A stretch of 64,000 bases of DNA from an uncultured bacterium (GTDB lineage Bacteria; Actinomycetota; Coriobacteriia; Coriobacteriales; Coriobacteriaceae). Positions 9,345 through 17,555 of this stretch are shown here, piece by piece. A program made the translations under genes and the position numbers. The first letter of the stretch is position 1, and each line of letters starts with the position of its first letter. The stretch spans positions 1 through 64,000 of the forward strand of contig CAJMMD010000006.1 in assembly GCA_905214465.1 (NCBI GenBank). The letters are read 5' to 3'. A model generated the notes under the pieces. The model ran no database searches. It was not told the origin of the DNA and saw only the letters and a program-made list of their open reading frames with translations.

Positions 9345-9474
9345 CGTCTGTCCGGGCGGAGGCATATAAGGTTCCCTGCTCGGACAGTCCTGCGCAAGAC
9401 GGGGGCCACATTAAGTGGCCCCCTTTGCGTGCGGAACTCGCGATGAACCTTATATGCCTCCGCCCGGACAGACG
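9345..9474 (+). repeat. F2 stem-loop element A
   Basis: A perfect 30-bp inverted repeat (9345-9374 with 9445-9474) encloses a 70-nt core. The core carries a central perfect 9-bp hairpin (9401-9409 with 9415-9423, apex ATTAA). The core reappears in inverted orientation in element B (9912-9980), almost base for base, while the outer stems are unrelated. The inner hairpin differs between copies by paired changes (GGGGG/CCCCC against GAAGG/CCTTC), which keeps the stem. Confidence 0.85.
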
Positions 9475-9529
9475 CCTTATTGTTGGAGCGCGGCTTGTCA
9501 TGGGGGTATCCGCTGAACATATATAAGTT

Positions 9530-9552
9530 GAAGGCCACATTAAGTGGCCTTC
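9530..9552. repeat. Isolated F2 inner hairpin
   Basis: GAAGGCCAC, five-base apex ATTAA, GTGGCCTTC: a perfect 9-bp stem identical to the inner hairpin of element B, followed by the same CTTTG. The rest of the F2 core and the outer stem are missing. It touches the 62-bp tandem array that begins ten bases later. Confidence 0.75.
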
Positions 9553-9561
9553 TTTGTATTC

Positions 9562-9871
9562 GGAAAGTGTGTCCCGGAATCTGCCTTCGGAATGGGACGC
9601 AGTTTCCGCTTGAGGGCCTGTTGGGAAAGCGCATCCCACTTCAAGAGTAAATTCCGGGTCGCACTTTCCGCTAAGGCTCTCAACCGGAAAGTGCATCCCA
9701 TTCCAAGCCTTAATTCCGGGACATAGTTTCCGGACAAGACATCAACCGGAAAGTGGGGACCACTCTGAGCGCCGATTCTGGGACACACTTTCCGAAACAC
9801 CGCCCATCCGGAAAGCCCGTCCCGCTCTGAATACATCCGGGCATGGAATATCCGCTTATTAGGCCTTCCGT
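9562..9871. repeat. F3 tandem array, five units of 62 bp
   Basis: Units begin at 9562, 9624, 9686, 9748 and 9810, so the period is exactly 62 bp. Each unit opens with GGAAAG and carries TTTCC (TATCC in the last) about 45 bases later; units also share TCCC near base 12 and GGG(A/T) near base 33, so each can fold on itself. Units differ at many internal positions. The period is not a multiple of three, there is no conserved frame, and the repeat/spacer pattern is unlike CRISPR. A three-unit array of the same sequence lies at 19273-19450. Confidence 0.85.
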
Positions 9872-9882
9872 CAATAAAGGGG

Positions 9883-10009
9883 CGCCCTCCCGAGCGGCGG
9901 GCTCGAAGTTCATCGCGAGTTCCGCACGCAAAGAAGGCCACTTAATGTGGCCTTCGTCTTGCGCAGGACTGTAGAGCAGGGAACTTCGTGCCCGCCGCCC
10001 GGGAGGGCG
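9883..10009 (-). repeat. F2 stem-loop element B (inverted relative to A)
   Basis: A 29-bp inverted repeat with two mismatches (9883-9911 with 9981-10009) encloses a 69-nt core that is the reverse complement of the element A core with only a few differences. The outer stem sequence is unrelated to that of element A apart from the GTTC/GAAC at the stem base next to the core. It ends 19 bases before the stop of the surface protein at 10029-10727. Confidence 0.85.
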
Positions 10010-10028
10010 TTGCGTTTAGAAGATGAAC

Positions 10029-10727
10029 CTAGCGCTTATCCCTCCGGGACAAAAGAAGTGCGGCTATAAATGCGATGATTGCAAGTGTCAGCAACACCAA
10101 AAGCAACGTGAGCGTGTTGTCGCCTGTTGCCACCAGACCAAGCAAACCGAGCTTCTTGCTGTCAGCAGACTGCATGGGGATCTTCTCGCCATCGTCCTCG
10201 GCGGTGATTTCCCAGCGAATGGTCTTGTTTGCGTCGGCAACCTCGTTGCCCACCGATGTCGGAACGTTTAGCTGCAAATTAAGCACCGTGCTGCCATCGC
10301 TCGTAAACGTGGCGATTTGCGTGGGATAAGCGAACACGCTGCCCGGTGTTCCTGTCTGGAGCCAACCTGCAGAGCCATCGCCCGCCGACGCCGTTAGAGT
10401 AATGGGCGACAGCAGGCGTGCCGTCTCGTGATCGACAACGGCACGCACAAACACGCGCACCTGGGACTTTACGCCCGTGGCACGAATCTCTATCTGCTGA
10501 TCACGCACATCGCCAGGCATCAGATCTTTAAAGGCCAAAAACAGATCGGGCTCCCCCGAGGAGTCCGTCGCCCCCGAGACCGTCAGCTGACGCGCATTTC
10601 CGTCATAGGCAATCGCGGGAGTATCGGCAAACGCACGGGCGGGAACAGCGAGCGCGACCACGCAGAAAATGGCCGCGACCATGCAACGCAAGGAGCGTGC
10701 AACACCTTTACGAATCGGGAACGCCAT
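10029..10727 (-). CDS. Secreted, C-terminally anchored protein of the SipW/TasA-like operon
   Basis: The 232-residue protein has a Sec signal peptide (VAAIFCVVALAVPARAFA, cleavage likely before DTPAIA), a beta-rich extracellular domain of about 150 residues, and a C-terminal hydrophobic helix followed by SRRDKR. VATGDNT just before the helix resembles a degenerate sortase signal, with Val where LPXTG has Pro, so either sortase anchoring or a plain membrane anchor is possible. It is the last gene of the operon, three bases after the previous stop, with GGAGGTGCG in the end of that gene. It may tether or terminate a surface fibre. No database family is recognised. Confidence 0.7.
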   Translation of the reverse strand: MAFPIRKGVARSLRCMVAAIFCVVALAVPARAFADTPAIAYDGNARQLTVSGATDSSGEPDLFLAFKDLMPGDVRDQQIEIRATGVKSQVRVFVRAVVDHETARLLSPITLTASAGDGSAGWLQTGTPGSVFAYPTQIATFTSDGSTVLNLQLNVPTSVGNEVADANKTIRWEITAEDDGEKIPMQSADSKKLGLLGLVATGDNTLTLLLVLLTLAIIAFIAALLLSRRDKR

Positions 10728-10729
10728 AC

Positions 10730-11311
10730 TTACGCACCTCCATGCGGCGGCACCAGCACGTCATTCTCGACCGAGCAACCCCATGCGTCGTGCACGGCCT
10801 CATCGGGCGTCGCCTGGACCGCCTGAGTGGAGATATCCACGACAAGATTGCGACCTTCGGTTGCCTTGAGCTCGGTAACCCTATTAATGAGCACGCCGGT
10901 TTCCGCGCCGGGAGCGACGGGCGACGTCCAGTAATAGAACCCGTCGCTCGCCTTAACCCAGTTATAAGCCGAGTTCGCGCCCGAGGCATCAGCCACGCTC
11001 CACGCAATCTCGTAATCCGCCTCACCCTTCGGCTCCTCCTTCGGCTCATCCCACAGGCGTGCGCCATCCTGGTCCTGCCAGTAGATATCCACTGCAGCAC
11101 GAATATAGGCGGGCGCAGTACCCGTGTTCTTCGCCTTGACATCGCTTTTCACTTTGCCGTTGAGCGTTTCCTGAACCGATGGCGTCACCGACCCGATGCC
11201 GAACTGGTTGACCAGCACGCCCGTAACCGAAAGCCAGGCCAACGTGCCTGCCGTACCGGCCAGGAGGATAACCCCCACCAGCAAGGCGATGATGCGCTTG
11301 CGCTTGGACAT
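10730..11311 (-). CDS. TasA/camelysin-like protein with SipW-type signal peptide (third)
   Basis: The 193-residue protein has an N-terminal KRKR, hydrophobic helix and GTLAWLSVTG, followed by NQFGIGSV: the pattern of SipW-dependent signal peptides (basic, hydrophobic, G-T-x-A-[WF], then a short stretch to N-x-[FL]-x-[IV]-G). The mature part contains KNTGTAPAYIRAAVDIYW and GFYYWTSPVAPGAETG, typical of the beta-sandwich TasA/CalY family, whose members polymerise into extracellular fibres. AAGGAGG lies in the last codons of the upstream 1831-residue gene. The operon contains its expected processing peptidase. Confidence 0.8.
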   Translation of the reverse strand: MSKRKRIIALLVGVILLAGTAGTLAWLSVTGVLVNQFGIGSVTPSVQETLNGKVKSDVKAKNTGTAPAYIRAAVDIYWQDQDGARLWDEPKEEPKGEADYEIAWSVADASGANSAYNWVKASDGFYYWTSPVAPGAETGVLINRVTELKATEGRNLVVDISTQAVQATPDEAVHDAWGCSVENDVLVPPHGGA

Positions 11312-11312
11312 G

Positions 11313-14300
11313 CTAATCCTCCTTCTTTGCTACGTTGCCGTTGCTCCAAACGTTATGGGCACGATCGCTGCCGTCGATCCATTTGTCGTTCACACGCGTG
11401 TTCGTGCAGGTGAACGTGGCGTCGTTCGCGCTCGAAGCAGCGGAGATAGTCGCCTGCGCCTTATCGCCCGGCTGCTTGCCAGGGACGCCGATTTGGTTGC
11501 TGTAGCGCCATGCCCACGCTGAGTCCTCCTCGACGGTGTAGATACCCGCCGGGACCGCAAGCTCGATAGCGCCAGAGTACCAGGCGGAACCGTCCTTCAG
11601 CTGCGCATCCGATGACACCGTTACCTCAACCGTGCGCTCCTCCAAGGCGTTGCCGTCCATGCCGGCCCGGGAAACCTTGAAGCGGAACGTCTTGCCCTTC
11701 GCCCAGCTATCCTGGGTTTGCTTGACGATCTTGAGCGTATGCGTAGCGGCGAAATCGAACACCGCATTGCCATCGCTCTGAGTGCCGTCGCCCGTGAGCT
11801 TGTAGTCCAAACGATTCGTCAGCTCAAACGAGCCCTCGCCTGAACCCGAACTGTAAAGCGAGACATACTTCCCGTTGACAGGCGCAGGAGTCTGGCCAGG
11901 AAGACCATAGCCCACGCGGTCAACGTGCACCGTCAGTTGCGTGCCCATGAAGGGCTTTGCAAAGCAAGCCTTGAACGGCGCCTTATCGCTCTTGTCATCT
12001 ATCGTGTTCGCGGCATTGGGATCAAGCAACCACTTGAGCTGCCCGGTCACATTCTTAGGGCTCGCATCGTCCGATGTGTCGTTAGCGACGACCTTATACG
12101 TCACCGGATACAAATCCATGTTGGCTGTAACCGGTTTACCCTTGAAGTCGCTCCACGCCACAGCTTTGTCGCCATTAACCCACTGCCACTCCAAGAACAA
12201 CTCCTTCAAGCTGCTATCCGCTCGCTCGCCCAGGAATGCGACGATTGCGGAGTAGGCTTCGGGATCGTAGGCCACTTCCTTTGGCTCCATGACGGGTTCA
12301 CCCTTGTCGTCATAGACCGGGTTGCCGTTCTCGTCCATCTTGGGCACCTTAACTGTCTGAACAAAGCCGGCATTGCCATCCTGGCCACGCAGAACACTCG
12401 TATCGTTCGGGTCTACCGTAGCGGTGTAGATGACGTTGCCTTCGGTGTCGTGATAGCGCACTTTAAGCGGCGTCTTCTTGTACACCGCAGTGTAGGTCAC
12501 GCTCTCAAAGGGCTCGCTGCCCTCGAGGGGATACTTCTCATCGTCAGTCATCAGGGTGTACTGCCCGTCATTGACATAATCGCGCGACCAGCCGACAAAG
12601 TCGTACTTGGTGCCGTCAGTGCCCTCAACCTCCTCGGCGGCCTTGACCTCAAGAGAAATCTGGTCGCCGGAATCAGTGCGGCCGAGACTACGGACAAGAT
12701 CGGGATTCGCAAGTTTAGAGTCAATGTTCGATTGAACGGTAACCAGGCTGGGACGGTAGACCGGGTACAGCTCCATGGGGGCCTTGACCACGGTAGAAGC
12801 ACTCACCATACGGATGCCCTCTGACCAAGCGACATAGCCCTTGCCAGGTGCCGGCTCGGCTTCCGTCCAGCCCACGAAGACGTTGAACTTGCCTGTATCC
12901 GCATCGATAGTGCTGACGTCATAAGTAGGCTTCGGGATGCCGCCATTAAGGTTGCCGAGCATATCGTCTTGCTGAGCAACTTTGCCGTCCACATCCGTGG
13001 CATTGAGGTGGTACACAACCGCCAACGGCGAATAGTACGCCACGAATGTATAGGCTCCGCCAGGTTCCACCGGATAAGAGCAAGTACCATGCTCCACATC
13101 GTAGGGAAGCGTCTTGATCTCGCCGTTCGGAAGCTCGATCTCAACCTTCTGCAACTTATACAGCTCACCGCCTGCTTTATAAACCGGCGTCGTAACGTCA
13201 GGGGTCACCGTTGCCGTAGCAGGATTGGTGTCCGCGTTGATAACGGGAGCGATGTTGTAGCTAGGCACATTGACCTTGTCCGTACCCTCAAAACCTGCGC
13301 GATGCAGGTTGGTGGTGTAGCTGACGTCGTACTTTGCGTAGACGGGATAGGCATCCTGCCACTGGGTGACCTTGGACTCGTCGGTCGCCAGATACGGCTC
13401 TGCCTTATCCGGATCACTCGTCACATAGGAGTCGCCGGCGACGTCATAGATATACTTCCAGACGTCAGAATCCTTCTGAACCTCGGCGGTCGAAATCCAG
13501 CCCAGGAACTTATAGCCAGGCACGGCCATGTCGGCATCGGTCGGAGAGGCTTCGAGTGTCAGACTGGGATTGACGTCACCATCCTTTCCGTCGTAGGGCC
13601 TTGTATTAACCGTCCTATCCTTATAGAGATGCGGATAGCAATACAGGAACGTCGGATCTTTACCTTCCGCCGTTTTCTGCTGAAGCAAGTTGCTTTCATA
13701 GCGTCGAGTAGCAGCCTGCTTTACGTTGCCATCCTTGTCATAGAAGTTGACGTCCGTGGTCACCATGGCGCGGACATAATATTGCTCTGTCGTTAAAACA
13801 GCACTCGAAAAAGGATTCTCTATATACGTCCAAGAACCGTCGTCGGGTCTTTCGAGCGTCCAAAAACTGAAGTGGTACCTATCATGTGCGGGGGAAAATT
13901 GAACTTTAATACTTGACGCTTTCCACTCATCACTCAGTTTACCGGCTCCTGGAAAATCAGTGTCGGCAATCATATCCTTGATAGTATTTGCGCCAGTGTC
14001 GTTACGCACATTATGCGAGTAGGCGTTAATAGGCGCAACGATTCGCGTCGCATCAGAGAGAACCGTAGTGCACTTATCCGCTGGATTCTTATCATCGTGT
14101 AACACGTGAGCGGAATCATCCGTACCAGCACCCCAATGGACAATGTTTTCACGAACATATGTCGCGCCAACGTTTTCCTCAAAGGGCGACTTGTACTTAT
14201 TCCAAACCGAGCAGAGGAGCTTGCTGTCCGTTAGACCGCTATTTGTGAATGCCCGGATGTAGTAATCCACGCGGTACTCAAAGCGTGCGGTATAGGTATG

Positions 14301-16808
14301 CGGAACGGTCAGGTCCACATTGCCGGGAAGCTTGTAGCTCGGATCGCGGCTCACGCGAACATCAACCGGGGATCCATCGGCAGCCTGCTTGTTTTCATAC
14401 CAACCCAGGAAACGATAGCCGTCGGGCAGCTGGCCCTCCTCGGATATAGCTTTACCGGATACGTCGAGCACCTGTACGGTATACGCGCTTGTGCCATCTT
14501 CTGCAGTCTCAACCTTAACGTCAGTTTTGCCCACACCGTCGCGCCGAGTCTGATCGTCGGTTGCATCCTGCTCATTGCCCTCAAACACCGTCATGATGTT
14601 CGACACATAGTCGGTGTACACCGGATAAAAATCGGTAGGGCCAAGCACAGTGATCTCGGTGCCGGCAGGATAGAACGCACCGGCGTTTTTTAACTCGGCA
14701 AGCTCAGGCGAGGTGATGGCCGCGTAACCGCCATGCATCCCGGCCTCGCCACTCGGCTGCGTCGTCCAACCGATAAAGGTGGCGCTGGCAGAAAGAGTGC
14801 CGCGGTCCGCAGGGGCAGCCGGCGTTAAACCGACGCCATAGCGGTACCAGTCCGTCGACTTGTCGTGCTCCTCGCCGCTCTGCCACGCGAGCGTCTCGCC
14901 CTTGACGTTATAGAACAGTACCTGCGCCTCGTACGAAGCAATAAACAGGTCGTTGCCCTTAAAGGCCTCGGCCCCCTTCGCGTTATCGGCGGTATAGCTC
15001 GACGTTATCTCGTGCGCTTCGTTCTTCTGGACCTGCTTGCCAGCCTTAACGGCATCGGCATCGGTCTTGCCGTTAAACCAGGCGTTATCGACATCGATAC
15101 GGTTCACATTGACTCCGGGCTCACGGAACCAGCCCATAAAGCGGTAGCCGCCGTTGGCCTCGGTCAAACCCTCTGGCTTTGCGGAGGTATCCTGCTTAAA
15201 CGTTACCGATGTATCGCCCTGGGCCAGGCCTTGGGCCGTTCCCGCCAGCACGGCGCTCACGGCAAAGGCGTACGGATCCGAGGTCGCCTGGTCTTTGCCA
15301 AGTTTGGTCTTCTCGATTGTCGCGGTGCCCGCACCGGGAAAATCGATCGTCGCCTTAACGCTTTGGCCATGCACGGGAATTTTCAGCTTGTAATCCATCG
15401 CCCACTCATTGGGGTGCGGGGCACCCAGGGCCTTGTCGTTAGCGGTCGAGCGCATGGTGCCGGCACAGAAGTCGTAGTCGTGCTCTTCCCACAGCTCGCG
15501 CGTGGTGTAGCGTTCGTCATCCCACGGACCATAGCCATCGCCCTTGATGATGCCGTCGCCGCCAAACGAGGGGATTTTCTTTTTGGCAGGGTTGCCCTGG
15601 CTGCTGCCGTTTAGGCTCACGCTCGGCTTAAAGTAGCATTCGGTAACCGTGGCGTCACCCTTGTTGGCGCGCGCAGCAATACCGCCCAGGTTCACATCGT
15701 TTTGAATGATGGGGATCACGGCGATGGGATTATACTGACGCGAGCTCAAGTCACCCGCAAAATGGCTTCGGACGAGCTCGTTGCCCTTTTCGGTTAGAAT
15801 ACGACCCGCCAAGCCACCCGTCCACGCGCGCGTCACGGCGACGACGCCCACGTACGACGCGGCATAGCTGTAGCACTGCGCCGTCGAGAAGCAGTCGATA
15901 ATCTTGGCGTCACCCGCCATACAGCCCACAAAACCCGAGGCATACACGTTGTTGCCGCCCAGGGCGCCAATGGCCACGTCGTACTTATTGGTGACGTCGG
16001 TCATGCCCTTCTCGGCAATCGAGCCGTCGTCCTTACGCGTCGGCGTCACGCGGCAGTACTCGATAGTCGAGTTCTTAACGTAGCCGGCAAACGCCGCCAT
16101 ATACAGACCCTCACCGCCGAGCGCCTGCACGCCCGAGGTCGTATTGTTGACGGCACGGCCGCCACGGACCTCGCAGTTGTAGAGGGTGCAGCCGTCGAGC
16201 TCGCCGACGATGAGACCGCCCTCAAAGCCTGCGTTGGTAATGAGGTTGAGAGCATTGTTGGCGCAGGTCACGTGCAGCGTGCTCTCCATGACCATAACGT
16301 TTTCGAAGCGCGTATTGACGGCCTTGCCCACGATAATGCCACCGCGGAAGTCCGCCCACACGTTGGCGTCCTTGACCAGGAAGTTTTTGATGGTGGCACC
16401 GTTGGTCTCGGCAAAAAATCCCGTATCGCGCTCGGGGTCAAAAGCGTCTTTATCGTAGTTCAGGCCCTCAACGGTGTGGTTTTGACCATCGAACACGCCC
16501 TTAAACGGATGCTCCTTGTTGCCAAACGACAGATGCTTAACGGTGTGCGAGACAATGGTCTTCATGTCGTCATCATTAAGCACGATATCGTTATCGAGAT
16601 AAACGTGCCAGCCGGACGTATCGCGCTCGCGCGACAGCGCCACGTACGCCAAAAAGTCAGCCTCGTTTTTGATGTGGAATTCGGTTTTGGCCTCGGGCAC
16701 ATCCTCGGCATGCACCGCCGTCGGCAGCGCCATAACGCAGCAAAGGGCAATCGCCGCGACGGCAACTAGCCTGCTAAGCACGCCCCGGTTCATGTTCTTG
16801 ATCTTCAT
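11313..16808 (-). CDS. 1831-residue secreted protein with beta-helix and InlB-type repeats
   Basis: A standard Sec signal peptide (LVAVAAIALCCVMALPTAVHA) is followed by a domain of about 450 residues with GLUG-like turns (FKGVFDGQNHTVEGL, GLIVGELDGCTLYNCEV, GGLAGRI), which suggests a right-handed beta-helix. The middle 1000 or so residues contain at least seven Listeria-Bacteroides (InlB B) type repeats marked by F-[LMVI]-G-W (FMGWF, FIGWTT, FLGWY, FLGWIS, FVGWTE, FVGWSR). The last 130 residues form a prealbumin-like domain with TVEED, which could hold an isopeptide bond. No LPXTG signal or membrane helix ends the protein, so it must be held by partners or released. It lies between TasA-like genes in one operon and is probably the adhesive component. 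Confidence 0.8.
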   Translation of the reverse strand: MKIKNMNRGVLSRLVAVAAIALCCVMALPTAVHAEDVPEAKTEFHIKNEADFLAYVALSRERDTSGWHVYLDNDIVLNDDDMKTIVSHTVKHLSFGNKEHPFKGVFDGQNHTVEGLNYDKDAFDPERDTGFFAETNGATIKNFLVKDANVWADFRGGIIVGKAVNTRFENVMVMESTLHVTCANNALNLITNAGFEGGLIVGELDGCTLYNCEVRGGRAVNNTTSGVQALGGEGLYMAAFAGYVKNSTIEYCRVTPTRKDDGSIAEKGMTDVTNKYDVAIGALGGNNVYASGFVGCMAGDAKIIDCFSTAQCYSYAASYVGVVAVTRAWTGGLAGRILTEKGNELVRSHFAGDLSSRQYNPIAVIPIIQNDVNLGGIAARANKGDATVTECYFKPSVSLNGSSQGNPAKKKIPSFGGDGIIKGDGYGPWDDERYTTRELWEEHDYDFCAGTMRSTANDKALGAPHPNEWAMDYKLKIPVHGQSVKATIDFPGAGTATIEKTKLGKDQATSDPYAFAVSAVLAGTAQGLAQGDTSVTFKQDTSAKPEGLTEANGGYRFMGWFREPGVNVNRIDVDNAWFNGKTDADAVKAGKQVQKNEAHEITSSYTADNAKGAEAFKGNDLFIASYEAQVLFYNVKGETLAWQSGEEHDKSTDWYRYGVGLTPAAPADRGTLSASATFIGWTTQPSGEAGMHGGYAAITSPELAELKNAGAFYPAGTEITVLGPTDFYPVYTDYVSNIMTVFEGNEQDATDDQTRRDGVGKTDVKVETAEDGTSAYTVQVLDVSGKAISEEGQLPDGYRFLGWYENKQAADGSPVDVRVSRDPSYKLPGNVDLTVPHTYTARFEYRVDYYIRAFTNSGLTDSKLLCSVWNKYKSPFEENVGATYVRENIVHWGAGTDDSAHVLHDDKNPADKCTTVLSDATRIVAPINAYSHNVRNDTGANTIKDMIADTDFPGAGKLSDEWKASSIKVQFSPAHDRYHFSFWTLERPDDGSWTYIENPFSSAVLTTEQYYVRAMVTTDVNFYDKDGNVKQAATRRYESNLLQQKTAEGKDPTFLYCYPHLYKDRTVNTRPYDGKDGDVNPSLTLEASPTDADMAVPGYKFLGWISTAEVQKDSDVWKYIYDVAGDSYVTSDPDKAEPYLATDESKVTQWQDAYPVYAKYDVSYTTNLHRAGFEGTDKVNVPSYNIAPVINADTNPATATVTPDVTTPVYKAGGELYKLQKVEIELPNGEIKTLPYDVEHGTCSYPVEPGGAYTFVAYYSPLAVVYHLNATDVDGKVAQQDDMLGNLNGGIPKPTYDVSTIDADTGKFNVFVGWTEAEPAPGKGYVAWSEGIRMVSASTVVKAPMELYPVYRPSLVTVQSNIDSKLANPDLVRSLGRTDSGDQISLEVKAAEEVEGTDGTKYDFVGWSRDYVNDGQYTLMTDDEKYPLEGSEPFESVTYTAVYKKTPLKVRYHDTEGNVIYTATVDPNDTSVLRGQDGNAGFVQTVKVPKMDENGNPVYDDKGEPVMEPKEVAYDPEAYSAIVAFLGERADSSLKELFLEWQWVNGDKAVAWSDFKGKPVTANMDLYPVTYKVVANDTSDDASPKNVTGQLKWLLDPNAANTIDDKSDKAPFKACFAKPFMGTQLTVHVDRVGYGLPGQTPAPVNGKYVSLYSSGSGEGSFELTNRLDYKLTGDGTQSDGNAVFDFAATHTLKIVKQTQDSWAKGKTFRFKVSRAGMDGNALEERTVEVTVSSDAQLKDGSAWYSGAIELAVPAGIYTVEEDSAWAWRYSNQIGVPGKQPGDKAQATISAASSANDATFTCTNTRVNDKWIDGSDRAHNVWSNGNVAKKED

Positions 16809-16811
16809 AGG

Positions 16812-17459
16812 CTAGTTCGCCTCCGGCCAACCCACGACGTCGAGAACGTCGAGGACGGTATCGCTTTCCTGCTGGTTTTTGGCCTGCACGGCCTGCACAT
16901 CGATATCGAGCCTGAAGGAGCCGCCGCGCGCGGCATCGTGGTAGTCGTCCACAAAGCGCAGCGAGTCCATGAGGCTTTCCGTCATGGCGCCGGGGTCGAG
17001 CACGCCGCCACGCCCATCCAATCCGCGGTAGTAGTACCACCCATCGCCGCCATCGATCCACGGGGACCCCTCGCCCGCGTCCACATGAAACGCAACGTTG
17101 CCCGAGGCATCCGCGCACGAGCCGTCGGGTGCCACTGACTTCATGCGCAGGCGCGCGCGAACGTACTCAGGCTGCGAGCCGACGTTCTCCACGCGCACAA
17201 TGCGGCTGATGTCAGAACCCCCGGCTTTGGTGTCGGGATAGTCCCCGTGCTCGTTGGGCTCAAACGGAATCTCCTCGCCCTGCTCGTTGAGGGTGTATTC
17301 GCAGACTCGTACCTTCACGCTGCCAAACGATAGAACGTTGTTCGCCGGAACCATATCAACGGTAAAAGCCAGCGTGCCGCACAGGCACGCCAGGGCCAAC
17401 AGCGCCATCGCGGCAAGCGCCAAGGTGCGTTTCTGATTGTCGGAAAGATTATTGAGCAT
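16812..17459 (-). CDS. TasA/camelysin-like protein with SipW-type signal peptide (second)
   Basis: The 215-residue protein opens with QKRTLALAAMALLALACL, then GTLAFTVDMVPANNVLSFG, which fits the SipW-dependent signal pattern (GTLAF, then N-x-L-x-F-G). The mature domain contains SRIVRVENVGSQPEYVRARLRM, the family's characteristic strand pair, and GDGWYYYRG. The predicted role is a minor fibre subunit or adaptor. No strong ribosome-binding site precedes the ATG at 17459, and a hairpin lies between it and the upstream major subunit gene, so expression is probably lower. The 1831-residue gene starts three bases after its stop. Confidence 0.78.
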   Translation of the reverse strand: MLNNLSDNQKRTLALAAMALLALACLCGTLAFTVDMVPANNVLSFGSVKVRVCEYTLNEQGEEIPFEPNEHGDYPDTKAGGSDISRIVRVENVGSQPEYVRARLRMKSVAPDGSCADASGNVAFHVDAGEGSPWIDGGDGWYYYRGLDGRGGVLDPGAMTESLMDSLRFVDDYHDAARGGSFRLDIDVQAVQAKNQQESDTVLDVLDVVGWPEAN

Positions 17460-17492
17460 TACGTTCGCCAGTCGTCGATAAAAAGGGGGACC

Positions 17493-17536
17493 GAGATCCC
17501 GACCCGAGTATAGGGGTGGGAGCGGGCCGGGATCTC
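17493..17536 (-). terminator. Intercistronic hairpin in the fibre operon
   Basis: GAGATCCCG (17493-17501) pairs with CGGGATCTC (17528-17536) in the 96-base gap between the first and second TasA-like genes. There is no T-run, so partial termination or an mRNA-stabilising 3' end is more likely than full termination. Either would favour the first subunit over the following genes. Confidence 0.5.
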
Positions 17537-17555
17537 AGTGGAGGGGGTTGGATTA

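Noticed and set aside
9562..9871. CRISPR array
   Set aside because: Similarity is spread over the whole 62-bp unit and not divided into identical repeats and unique spacers, units diverge from each other, and no cas genes are present.
9212..9941. Several overlapping minus-strand frames of 73-140 codons in the repeat block
   Set aside because: They read through tandem 62-bp units and palindromes in different frames; the period is not a multiple of three and no frame is conserved between units.
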